Shown piece by piece: positions 1 to 5,652 of a DNA stretch of 5,652 bases. Both the position numbers and the translations under genes were made by a program. The notes beneath the pieces are model-generated. The model had not been told where the DNA came from. It saw only the letters and a program-made list of their open reading frames with translations, and did no database searches. The stretch covers positions 1 through 5,652 of the forward strand of contig JAUZOB010000221.1 in NCBI GenBank assembly GCA_030706665.1. The letters run 5' to 3'. Every line of letters starts with the position of its first letter. Position 1 is the first letter of the stretch. The stretch is from Bacteroidota bacterium. GTDB taxonomy: Bacteria; Bacteroidota; Bacteroidia; Bacteroidales; Prolixibacteraceae.

Positions 1-1025
1 CAGCCCTAAACTATGTCGGACGTTTTGATTTTTCAAATAATAAGCAAGTTCGGTATGATTGGTCCGGGACACAGATCCGCTTCAGATTTACAGGGAAAAG
101 TCTTGCCTTTCATCTGAATGGCGGAGAACGTAACTTCTTTAATGTATTTATCGATGATTTACCTGCGCAGGTTATTTCTTCAACCAAAGATTCTGTTATT
201 TGGGTCGCTAAAAAATTGAAGAAAAGAGAACATACCTGTATTTTGTATAAACGGACCGAAGGAGGAATGGGACAGACTATATTTTCCGGAGTTTACATTG
301 ATAAAAAGGCGAAGGTATTCCCTTGGAGTAATATCCCGTTAAGGAGAATAGAATTCATAGGAAATTCGATTACTTGCGGATATGGTACGGAAGGGAAGGA
401 TAGACATGAAAGATTTAAACCTGAAACAGAAAATAACTTTAAAAGCTATGCTTCAATTGTAGCAAGGGCTTTTAATGCCGATTTTTGCATATTGGCGCAT
501 TCGGGCCTTGGAGTAGTCAGAAATTATGGAGATACCGCTAAAGTTTCGACAAAGATTACACCAATGCCAGGACGGATAGAACAGGCTTTGGATACTGATC
601 CTGTCCTGCGTTGGGATGTAACGAAAGATAGACCTCAGGCCTTGGTGATTAATCTGGGAACCAATGATTTTTCAACTCATCCTTATCCTGATAAACTTGT
701 TTTTAAAGATGCCTATACCGAATTGATTAAAAAACTCAGAACGTTTTATGGGGAAATCCCAATCTTTTGTCTGGCAGGACCAATTCTCGACGAGCCTTGT
801 TATTCATATGTGAAAGAAATGGTCGAGGATAATAAGGTCTTAAACAAAGATGGCAATCTTTATTTTGTCGGAATCCCAACGGCATTGATTGATGGTGAAC
901 TGGATTTAGGTTCGGATCAGCATCCAAATTATTCGGGACAAAAAAAGATGGCTGCACAAATTGTGCCGGTGATAGCAACCGTTCTGAAATGGGATTACGA
1001 CGATAGTGAATTGCGCAAACAATAG
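1..1025 (+). CDS. CE2-family carbohydrate esterase (acetylxylan esterase-like), 5'-truncated by window edge
   Basis: The frame is open from nt 3 to the TAG at 1023-1025, giving 340 visible residues, so the gene begins left of the window. The internal TTG at 216 is not a credible start, because upstream residues are typical of the family. Residues 1 to about 95 (numbered from nt 3) read as the CE2 N-terminal jelly-roll domain, including YVGRFDF, a WSGT segment and NFFNVFIDD. Residues from about 110 form an SGNH/GDSL hydrolase. Block I is GNSITCGYG with nucleophile Ser122 (nt 366-368); block II is AHSGLG (Gly168); block III is NLGTND (Asn221); block V is SDQHPN with catalytic His307 (nt 921-923). 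CE2 enzymes remove O-acetyl groups from xylan, mannan and related glycans. The position three before the His is Ser, not the Asp of a DxxH triad. The signal peptide, if any, lies outside the window. Family call is confident; exact substrate is not. Confidence 0.9.
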   Translation, partial: ALNYVGRFDFSNNKQVRYDWSGTQIRFRFTGKSLAFHLNGGERNFFNVFIDDLPAQVISSTKDSVIWVAKKLKKREHTCILYKRTEGGMGQTIFSGVYIDKKAKVFPWSNIPLRRIEFIGNSITCGYGTEGKDRHERFKPETENNFKSYASIVARAFNADFCILAHSGLGVVRNYGDTAKVSTKITPMPGRIEQALDTDPVLRWDVTKDRPQALVINLGTNDFSTHPYPDKLVFKDAYTELIKKLRTFYGEIPIFCLAGPILDEPCYSYVKEMVEDNKVLNKDGNLYFVGIPTALIDGELDLGSDQHPNYSGQKKMAAQIVPVIATVLKWDYDDSELRKQ

Positions 1026-1053
1026 CAGATGGTTCTTAACCGAAACCTTACTC

Positions 1054-1088
1054 AAGCAGCTGAAATTACATTGTAATTTCAGCTGCTT
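1054..1088 (+). terminator. Intrinsic terminator of the esterase gene
   Basis: Arms 1054-1070 and 1072-1088 are perfect 17-nt reverse complements (aagcagctgaaattaca and its partner), with only nt 1071 between them; in RNA the loop would open to about three bases. A T-rich tail, tttgttttt, follows on the plus strand at 1087-1095. The stem begins 28 nt after the esterase stop codon. No T-run flanks the other side, so it acts on rightward transcription and closes the esterase transcript. Confidence 0.88.
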
Positions 1089-1189
1089 TGTTTTTGGTCG
1101 GCATCAGAATATTTTATTTTAGAAAATGAAACGCAATGTTTCATCGAGTAATCAAAAAGTGATCAACACTATACTTCGTTCGTCCTTTA

Positions 1190-1239
1190 GACGTGGTTCA
1201 GTCGTGGTCTCTATATCGAAATGACGATTGAATCACGTC
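1190..1239 (+). repeat. 50-nt imperfect inverted repeat, role unknown
   Basis: Arms 1190-1205 (gacgtggttcagtcgt) and 1224-1239 (acgattgaatcacgtc) pair over 16 positions with an 18-nt loop. Fourteen pairs are Watson-Crick. The other two (1196/1233 and 1201/1228) are G with T, which would be G-U wobbles in plus-strand RNA but A-C mismatches in minus-strand RNA. No T-run follows on the plus strand, so this is not a classic terminator. It could be a structured RNA, a remnant of a dispersed intergenic repeat, or part of an unannotated transcript. Its minus strand contains cgtcatttcga, which from memory resembles intergenic repeats of some Bacteroidota; I could not check this. Confidence 0.5.
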
Positions 1240-1328
1240 CGAATCCTTTATGAAAGAGGACTTTTATAAGGTCTTTTTATAATGATATAATAGAGATGAT
1301 ATTTACATTTTTCAGAATTAAAATAATT

Positions 1329-1364
1329 AACAAGAGTTTACTCTGATTGAATTGAACTCTTGTT
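1329..1364 (-). terminator. Probable terminator of the small membrane-protein gene
   Basis: Arms 1329-1338 (aacaagagtt) and 1355-1364 (aactcttgtt) are perfect 10-nt complements around a 16-nt loop. Read on the minus strand, the hairpin starts five nt after the TAA at 1371-1369 and is followed by aattatttt, a loose T-rich tail. Stem strength is modest and the loop is large, so termination efficiency is uncertain. Confidence 0.6.
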
Positions 1365-1368
1365 CGTT

Positions 1369-1761
1369 TTAATGCATTCTTCTGAAATAGTACGTATATC
1401 CTGCCGTAAATACGATTGTAGCACTCAGATTTAAAATTGTTATTCCGCTGGGATTAAGTGATTGTAATAAGATTAAGAGGAATTGAGCTGCTATATAAAT
1501 ATAGAAACCAATTTTCATCATTTTCCACATTCCGAAAGCTCCCAGGAAGGAGAGAAGTATAACCATAAAGAGTGCTGTTGCAATGAAAAATGAAAATTGA
1601 CTGGTGGAACTTTGGAATGCATATTGATGGGCAAACTGCATAAATTTGTTATGAAAAATAATAACCAGTATTTGAAATATTGCAGAGAATCCGCTTCCAA
1701 TGAAACTTAGCAGGCAGAAAGCGGTTAAAAATGGTGGACGGATGTTTTGAGTTGAGTTCAT
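1369..1761 (-). CDS. Small integral membrane protein of unknown function (about four helices)
   Basis: A 130-residue protein starting at the ATG read from 1761 to 1759. A short polar N-terminus (MNSTQNIRPP) precedes four hydrophobic segments at about residues 11-37, 56-78, 83-101 and 108-125, and the chain ends in the basic tail FRRMH. By the positive-inside rule the C-terminus is probably cytoplasmic. The opening RPPFLTAFCLLSFIGSGFS resembles a family of small Bacteroidota membrane proteins that begin with a Pro-Phe-Leu-Thr segment, but I cannot name the family and see no catalytic or binding motif. The gene stands alone, divergent from glyA, with its own hairpin downstream. No Shine-Dalgarno site is visible, as is usual in this phylum. 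A weak -7 candidate TACATTTA lies at 1798-1791, and an FNR-like palindrome lies about 86 nt upstream of the start codon. Confidence 0.75.
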   Translation of the reverse strand: MNSTQNIRPPFLTAFCLLSFIGSGFSAIFQILVIIFHNKFMQFAHQYAFQSSTSQFSFFIATALFMVILLSFLGAFGMWKMMKIGFYIYIAAQFLLILLQSLNPSGITILNLSATIVFTAGYTYYFRRMH

Positions 1762-1840
1762 TTTGTTAAATAATTTGGTTTGTTGCCTGATAAATGTACA
1801 ATATTATTTCTATAAGACGATTTTGATTTATAGACTGACA

Positions 1841-1854
1841 TTGATTTTAATCAA
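1841..1854. promoter_or_regulatory. FNR/CRP-superfamily-like palindrome
   Basis: The sequence ttgattttaatcaa matches the FNR consensus TTGATnnnnATCAA at all ten defined positions. It lies in the divergent intergenic region, centred about 86 nt from the membrane-protein start codon and about 207 nt from the glyA ATG at 2055. If the weak minus-strand -7 box TACATTTA (1798-1791) is used, the transcription start would be near 1785. That would put the palindrome near -62, a classic class I activator position. The match is seen; the regulator and target are inferred. In AT-rich DNA such a palindrome can occur by chance. Confidence 0.4.
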
Positions 1855-1920
1855 AAAGAAATATTTGCTTTAAGCTGTTATTAAGGTTAAGGGGTAAAAT
1901 AACAAAATGATAGGTTAGAC

Positions 1921-1951
1921 TTTTACTCCACCGTGAAAAGTATTACTTTTG
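1921..1951 (+). promoter_or_regulatory. Candidate glyA promoter (Bacteroidota type)
   Basis: TACTTTTG at 1944-1951 is an exact match to the Bacteroidota -7 box TAnnTTTG. A weak -33 element, tttt, sits at 1921-1924, 19 nt upstream, against a consensus of TTTG. The expected transcription start is near 1957, giving a leader of roughly 95-100 nt before the ATG at 2055. The leader contains an AU-only 8-bp hairpin (1979-1986 with 1996-2003). The exact -7 box and location support the call; the -33 element is poor. Confidence 0.5.
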
Positions 1952-2054
1952 GGCAGGTGAAAAAGTGATAGAATCAACTATTAATTACCGTCTTCAATTA
2001 ATAAAGAAATCAGAATACAAGTCTTTGCGTCAATATATTCAAAACACAAAACAG

Positions 2055-3335
2055 ATGAAAAGAGACACTCGGATTTTCGATATTATCGAAATGGAACATC
2101 AGCGACAGCTCAATGGAATTGAGCTTATTGCATCAGAAAACTTTGTGAGCGATCAGGTTATGGAAGCGATGGGTTCTTGCTTGACGAACAAATATGCAGA
2201 AGGATATCCCGGGCATCGTTATTATGGTGGATGTCAGGTTGTAGACCTGGCTGAACAGTTGGCTATCGATCGGTTAAAACAATTATTCGATTGTGAGTAT
2301 GTTAACGTACAGCCTCATTCCGGAGCACAAGCTAATGCTGCTGTCCTGAGTGTTGTTCTCAAACCTGGTGATACGTTCATGGGCTTGGATTTAGCTCACG
2401 GTGGACATTTGTCACATGGCTCTCCTGTTAATTCGTCCGGTTTGTTGTATCATCCGATTGCTTATCAGGTAAAAGAGAGTACCGGCATGGTCGATTATGA
2501 TATGATGGAAGAATTGGCCCTTAAAGAAAGACCGAAGTTAATTATCGGAGGTGCTTCTGCGTATTCTCGTGAATGGGATTATGAACGCATGCGTGCTATT
2601 GCTGATAAAATCGGTGCTATTCTAATGATCGACATGGCACATCCTGCTGGTTTGATTGCTGCAGGGCTTTTAAAGAATCCATTGAAATATGCTCATATTG
2701 TTACTTCGACAACACATAAGACTTTACGCGGGCCTCGTGGAGGTATTATCCTTGTTGGAAAGGATTTTGAAAATCCATGGGGAATAGCAACAAAAAAAGG
2801 AGAAGTCAGAATGATTTCTTCGTTGCTCGATTCAGCTGTGTTCCCAGGAATGCAGGGAGGACCATTAGAACATGTGATTGCAGCTAAAGCAGTGGCATTT
2901 GGTGAAGCTTTGGAACCCGAATATAAAGTCTATCAGTCACAAGTGAAAAAGAATGCAGCTGTAATGGCTCAGGCTTTTATGGATTTGGGTTATAAAATTA
3001 TCTCTGATGGTACTGATAACCACTCAATGTTGATTGATCTGAGAACCAAATATCCGGATGTTACCGGAAAGCAGGTAGAAAATGCATTGGTCAAAGCCCA
3101 TATTACAATTAATAAAAATATGGTTCCGTTTGATAGCCGTTCTCCTTTCCAGACTTCAGGAATCAGAGTTGGAACTCCTGCAATTACAACAAGAGGAATT
3201 AAGGAAGATAAGATTCCGGTTATTGTTGAATTTATGGATGCGGTAATCGGAAATGTCGATAATGATCAATCTATTGCTGCGGTTGGTGAAAAGGTTCAAC
3301 AGATGATGAAGGATTATCCATTATTCGCTTGGTAA
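2055..3335 (+). CDS. glyA: Serine hydroxymethyltransferase
   Basis: This cytosolic PLP enzyme interconverts serine plus tetrahydrofolate with glycine plus 5,10-methylene-tetrahydrofolate, the main source of one-carbon units. The ATG at 2055 gives 426 residues beginning MKRDTRIFDIIE, the usual length and opening in Bacteroidales. An in-frame GTG at 1965 would add 30 residues with no family resemblance and lies only about 14 nt after the -7 box, so it is rejected. Seen motifs: IASENF (25-30), YAEGYPGHRYYGG (47-59) with active-site Tyr47, Glu49 and Tyr57, the PHSG cofactor loop (87-90), MIDMAH (191-196) with the Asp193 that contacts the PLP ring nitrogen, TTHKTLRGPRGG with Schiff-base Lys222, and SGIRVGTPA with carboxylate-binding Arg371. 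All key residues are present, so it should be active. A hairpin follows the stop codon, and a permease gene follows on the same strand 119 nt later. Confidence 0.98.
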   Translation: MKRDTRIFDIIEMEHQRQLNGIELIASENFVSDQVMEAMGSCLTNKYAEGYPGHRYYGGCQVVDLAEQLAIDRLKQLFDCEYVNVQPHSGAQANAAVLSVVLKPGDTFMGLDLAHGGHLSHGSPVNSSGLLYHPIAYQVKESTGMVDYDMMEELALKERPKLIIGGASAYSREWDYERMRAIADKIGAILMIDMAHPAGLIAAGLLKNPLKYAHIVTSTTHKTLRGPRGGIILVGKDFENPWGIATKKGEVRMISSLLDSAVFPGMQGGPLEHVIAAKAVAFGEALEPEYKVYQSQVKKNAAVMAQAFMDLGYKIISDGTDNHSMLIDLRTKYPDVTGKQVENALVKAHITINKNMVPFDSRSPFQTSGIRVGTPAITTRGIKEDKIPVIVEFMDAVIGNVDNDQSIAAVGEKVQQMMKDYPLFAW

Positions 3336-3363
3336 AATCATTGTTACTTTTATATATTTAGAA

Positions 3364-3403
3364 AACGGTCTGCAAGGTTTATTTCATAACTTTGCAGACC
3401 GTT
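3364..3403 (+). terminator. Hairpin after glyA, probable terminator
   Basis: Arms 3364-3378 (aacggtctgcaaggt) and 3389-3403 (actttgcagaccgtt) form 15 pairs, 14 Watson-Crick plus one G-T at 3376/3391, around a 10-nt loop. It starts 28 nt after the glyA stop. The plus strand has no real T-run after the stem, whereas the minus strand reads ttttc immediately beyond it. The wobble favours folding of plus-strand RNA. It probably terminates or attenuates glyA transcription and may also stop leftward transcription. Confidence 0.65.
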
Positions 3404-3454
3404 AATTATGTGGAATTGATATTTGTTTCTTATTAGGCTATAATATTTTGGGCT

Positions 3455-4243
3455 ATGATTGAGTATATTACTCTTGCCGCCATTATTCTGGTCGGATTTA
3501 TTGCCGGTTTTGTAAATACAATTGCCGGGAGTGGTTCTTTATTAACTCTTCCCCTTTTAATGTTTTTGGGTTTACCCGCAGGAATTGCAAATGGAACAAA
3601 TCGCGTGGGCGTCTTGGTCCAGAATTTTGTAGGGGTTTTTGCATATAAAAAGAGGAAAATACTGGATACACATGCTGGTTCTGAATTTGCTCTTCCGACA
3701 GCAATAGGAGGATTGATCGGTGCTGTTTTGGCTGTTAATACCGAAGATCGGATAATGGAATATGTTATTGGAATTGTGTTATTTGTAATGTTTTTTGTCT
3801 TCATTTTCAAACCTGAGAAGTGGATTAATACATTTGTTGATAAACTTCAAGCGCAATTTCCGGTAGTTCAGAATATTATATGTTTTCTGATTGGAGTGTA
3901 CGGAGGATATATTCAAGTAGGCGTAGGATTCTTTTTTCTGGCAATGCTGGTAATTGCTTCCGGTCATAACATGGAAAGAGCGAATGCTCTGAAAGTTTAT
4001 TTGGGATTGATTTTTACAGCGTGTGCCTTGGTGATATTCTTCATCAATATGAAGGTTGATGTTGCTATCGGTCTGATTCTTGCTGTAGGAAACATGCTTG
4101 GTGCAATGGTTGCTGCAAAATGGTTTGAAATTAATAAGACTCCCAGATATCTCAGACTTTTTGTTTCGGTTTTTAGTCTGGGACTCTGTCTTCTGTTTGC
4201 CTTGAAATACTTACATCTACTCCCATATTTTATAAAATTTTAA
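3455..4243 (+). CDS. TauE/SafE-family membrane permease (putative anion/sulfite exporter)
   Basis: A 262-residue integral membrane protein with about eight hydrophobic segments, at roughly residues 4-24, 29-45, 50-64, 78-95, 102-118, 138-168 (probably two), 180-198, 203-221 and 234-252. The family's internal duplication is visible: GFVNTIAGSGSLLTLPLL (18-35) followed by NGTNRVG (46-52), and a second Gly-rich segment VYGGYIQVGVGFFFLAML (148-165). Members of PF01925 are linked to export of sulfite, sulfoacetate or other organic anions, but most are uncharacterised, so the substrate here is unknown. The ATG at 3455 is chosen because the first helix begins at once. The leader is A/T-rich without a Shine-Dalgarno site. 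A weak -7 box, gatatttg (3418-3425), may drive it independently of glyA. No sulfur or taurine genes lie nearby to support a substrate. Confidence 0.88.
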   Translation: MIEYITLAAIILVGFIAGFVNTIAGSGSLLTLPLLMFLGLPAGIANGTNRVGVLVQNFVGVFAYKKRKILDTHAGSEFALPTAIGGLIGAVLAVNTEDRIMEYVIGIVLFVMFFVFIFKPEKWINTFVDKLQAQFPVVQNIICFLIGVYGGYIQVGVGFFFLAMLVIASGHNMERANALKVYLGLIFTACALVIFFINMKVDVAIGLILAVGNMLGAMVAAKWFEINKTPRYLRLFVSVFSLGLCLLFALKYLHLLPYFIKF

Positions 4244-4252
4244 TGAATTGAT

Positions 4253-4274
4253 CTAAATGTCTGATGACATTTAG
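4253..4274. terminator. Hairpin between convergent genes, possible bidirectional terminator
   Basis: Arms 4253-4261 (ctaaatgtc) and 4266-4274 (gacatttag) are perfect 9-nt complements around the loop tgat. It lies nine nt after the permease stop and about 90 nt beyond the stop of the convergent kinase gene. Both flanks are AT-rich but neither has an uninterrupted T-run, and the stem is AT-rich, so it is a weak candidate. Confidence 0.5.
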
Positions 4275-4364
4275 TCGGAACTCAATTATTTGTTTTCCCC
4301 TTGTTTCGATGCATTTTGAAGAATCGTAGTCGTCTTAAACAGGATGATTTTGCCCTTATCTTTT

Positions 4365-5652
4365 TTATTCATTAATAGCATCGGTGATTAGGGAGATAGC
4401 TCGTTGACGTGTGATTATTGGCTTAGAGTCAATTGGTAGTATTACAAAGAATGTTGTTCCGATCCCGGCTTCAGATTCTAACCATATTTTCCCTCCCAAG
4501 AGTTCGACTAATCCGGCTGATATTGCTAATCCTAATCCGGAGCCTCTATATAATTTGTTTTTTCCGCTTTCGATTTTAAAAAAGCGTTCGAAAACATGAG
4601 CATGATATTTCGAATCGATCCCAATTCCGGTATCTTTAATTTTAAATAGCAGCTCGTTCTCTTCCATTCTTTTAAAAGAGATATTGATAGATCCGTTTTC
4701 GGTGAATTTTAACGCATTGCTGACTAAATTCATTATTATTTGGGTGAATCTTTTTTGGTCTGTCAGTATTGTCAAATCTTTTAAGTCAGGGGCGATGTTG
4801 TATTGGGTTGCTAAATATTCTTTGTTGTAAATTTTTCTTATTGTTTCTGTTTTTTGCCGAATATTGTCAATTAAGAGATTTAATTTGAGATTTGATTTGC
4901 GGATATTACATTGAGATGACTCCAATTCGGATATGTCAATGATGTCGTCAATAAGAGCGAGCAGTTCATCTGCACCGTTTCGAATTAGTGATTGGTATTT
5001 TGAACGATCCTGAAGTGAGAACTCATTTGTGATAGAAAGGAGCTGTGAAAATCCGATAATTGAATTAAGAGGAGTGCGTATTTCGTGTGATATATTTGAT
5101 AAAAATGACGATTTTAACCGATCAGACTCTTCTGCTTTTTGTTTTGCCTTGATTAATTCTTTTTCTGTTTCTTTTAATTGACTGATATCAACAAACGTTT
5201 CCAGGATGATTGTTTCGTTGTTGTATATAATTGGTGAGTCATTTTTTAATGCGGTAACGAGATCTCCATTCTTTTTGCGGAGTTGAATTTCATGACTAAT
5301 CTGATTTAATTCGTCAGAATAGAGTAAGCAATTGGTACTATTGCCGTTGCATCCTAAAAGACTACATTTCGTATTTTGGAGCTCATCTTTCTGATATCCC
5401 AGGAGATCGAGCGCCGGTTGATTAATCTCGATAATCTGTTGCTTTTGATTTATCAGCATCAGACCGTATGGTAAATTTTCAAGAATTGTTTTTTGACTTT
5501 CATTGTACAAACTAAGGAGCTTATTGGCATGGGCAAGTTCCTGTGTCCTTACCCTGACTCGTTCTTCCAGCAAATCATTTAAATTCTTTAATTCTATTTC
5601 GGCACGATCTCTTTCTTGTGTTTTTATTTCTATTTGATTCAACATTCGATTA
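4365..5652 (-). CDS. PAS-domain sensor histidine kinase, N-terminus beyond the window edge
   Basis: The frame runs from the right edge to the TAA at 4367-4365. A possible ATG lies at 5645, but codons before it (Asn, Arg) stay open to the edge and the chain begins mid coiled coil. The true start is therefore probably outside, with more sensor or membrane domains likely. Numbering from that Met: coiled coil about 1-50 (LLEERVRVRTQELAHAN is typical of a signalling helix), PAS about 51-155, linker helix about 156-178, HisKA with H-box SNISHEIRTPLN (phospho-acceptor His187, nt 5087-5085), and HATPase_c with N-box NLVSNALKF (Asn306, Asn310), G1 DTGIGID (338-344), F-box VFERFFK and G2 GSGLGLAI (368-375). 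All catalytic motifs are intact and no receiver domain follows. It autophosphorylates and should pass phosphate to a response regulator that is not in view. The PAS domain carries Cys94, Cys99 and Cys106. The gene converges on the permease gene. Confidence 0.93.
   Translation of the reverse strand, partial: NRMLNQIEIKTQERDRAEIELKNLNDLLEERVRVRTQELAHANKLLSLYNESQKTILENLPYGLMLINQKQQIIEINQPALDLLGYQKDELQNTKCSLLGCNGNSTNCLLYSDELNQISHEIQLRKKNGDLVTALKNDSPIIYNNETIILETFVDISQLKETEKELIKAKQKAEESDRLKSSFLSNISHEIRTPLNSIIGFSQLLSITNEFSLQDRSKYQSLIRNGADELLALIDDIIDISELESSQCNIRKSNLKLNLLIDNIRQKTETIRKIYNKEYLATQYNIAPDLKDLTILTDQKRFTQIIMNLVSNALKFTENGSINISFKRMEENELLFKIKDTGIGIDSKYHAHVFERFFKIESGKNKLYRGSGLGLAISAGLVELLGGKIWLESEAGIGTTFFVILPIDSKPIITRQRAISLITDAINE

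Larger units (their letters stand above)
1026..1368. other. Gene-free stretch between esterase and membrane-protein gene
   Basis: These 343 nt hold no open frame that looks coding. They contain the esterase terminator, a small 7-bp hairpin (atgaaac/gtttcat, 1126-1132 and 1138-1144), the larger imperfect hairpin at 1190-1239 and the hairpin at 1329-1364 that ends the minus-strand gene. AT-rich direct repeats (cttttataa and ctttttataa) lie at about 1260-1280. The esterase (+) and the membrane-protein gene (-) converge on this stretch, so no gene promoter is required here, yet it is longer than two terminators would need. Confidence 0.6.

Noticed and set aside
736..978. 80-codon minus-strand ORF inside the esterase
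   Set aside because: It lies opposite conserved SGNH-domain codons and has no recognisable motif.
216..1025. Esterase starting at an internal TTG at 216
   Set aside because: The frame is open to the left edge and the 71 upstream codons encode the typical CE2 jelly-roll domain.
1260..1281. Short AT-rich direct repeats (cttttataa and ctttttataa)
   Set aside because: Two imperfect copies in AT-rich intergenic DNA are expected by chance; there is no array or flanking gene to give them meaning.
1860..1867. aatatttg as a second glyA -7 box
   Set aside because: It mismatches the first base, its nearest -33-like element is only 16 nt away, and the exact box at 1944-1951 is better placed.
1965..2054. 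N-terminal extension of GlyA from a GTG at 1965
   Set aside because: The extra 30 residues do not resemble SHMT, the ATG at 2055 gives the standard family start and length, and the GTG is only about 14 nt beyond the -7 box.
3433..3810. 125-codon minus-strand ORF opposite the permease gene
   Set aside because: It is an antisense shadow of the permease frame, with the unnatural Thr/Pro/Ile-rich composition typical of the complement of a hydrophobic coding sequence.
4286..4372. 28-codon minus-strand ORF whose ATG overlaps the kinase stop (atgaataa), product beginning MNKKDKGKIILFKT
   Set aside because: Start-stop overlap suggests translational coupling, but the ORF is very short, lysine-rich as expected from A-rich DNA, and matches nothing I recognise. 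A neighbouring frame is open on to about 4236 but has no start codon and runs antisense into the permease gene. Chance is more likely.

Overview
The window looks like an ordinary chromosomal stretch from a member of the Bacteroidota, most likely Bacteroidales. By eye it is AT-rich. The serine hydroxymethyltransferase has the 426-residue length and sequence style of Bacteroidales GlyA. Start codons have A-rich leaders rather than Shine-Dalgarno sites. An exact Bacteroidota-type -7 box (TAnnTTTG) lies ahead of glyA. The family-level calls on the four recognisable proteins rest on motifs read directly from the translations.

Layout, left to right. (1) The 3' part of a plus-strand gene for a CE2-type carbohydrate esterase (jelly-roll plus SGNH domain); it is cut by the left edge and followed by a strong intrinsic terminator. 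(2) A gene-free stretch of about 340 nt with a 16-bp imperfect hairpin of unknown role. (3) A minus-strand gene for a small four-helix membrane protein with its own hairpin downstream. (4) A divergent intergenic region of about 290 nt, with a perfect match to the FNR-type palindrome and a good glyA promoter candidate. (5) glyA on the plus strand, ending in a hairpin. (6) A TauE/SafE-type membrane permease on the plus strand. (7) A convergent minus-strand sensor histidine kinase (coiled coil, PAS, HisKA, HATPase) that runs off the right edge.

The genes do not form one pathway. The esterase removes acetyl groups from plant-type polysaccharides and probably belongs to a glycan-use locus to the left. 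GlyA is housekeeping one-carbon metabolism. The permease and kinase have no recognisable partner here. The kinase has no response regulator in view.

No tRNA, rRNA, CRISPR array, insertion sequence or defence system is visible, and I see no convincing undescribed system. The observations most worth a second look are the FNR-like palindrome, the unexplained hairpin at 1190-1239, and the three-cysteine cluster in the kinase PAS domain.
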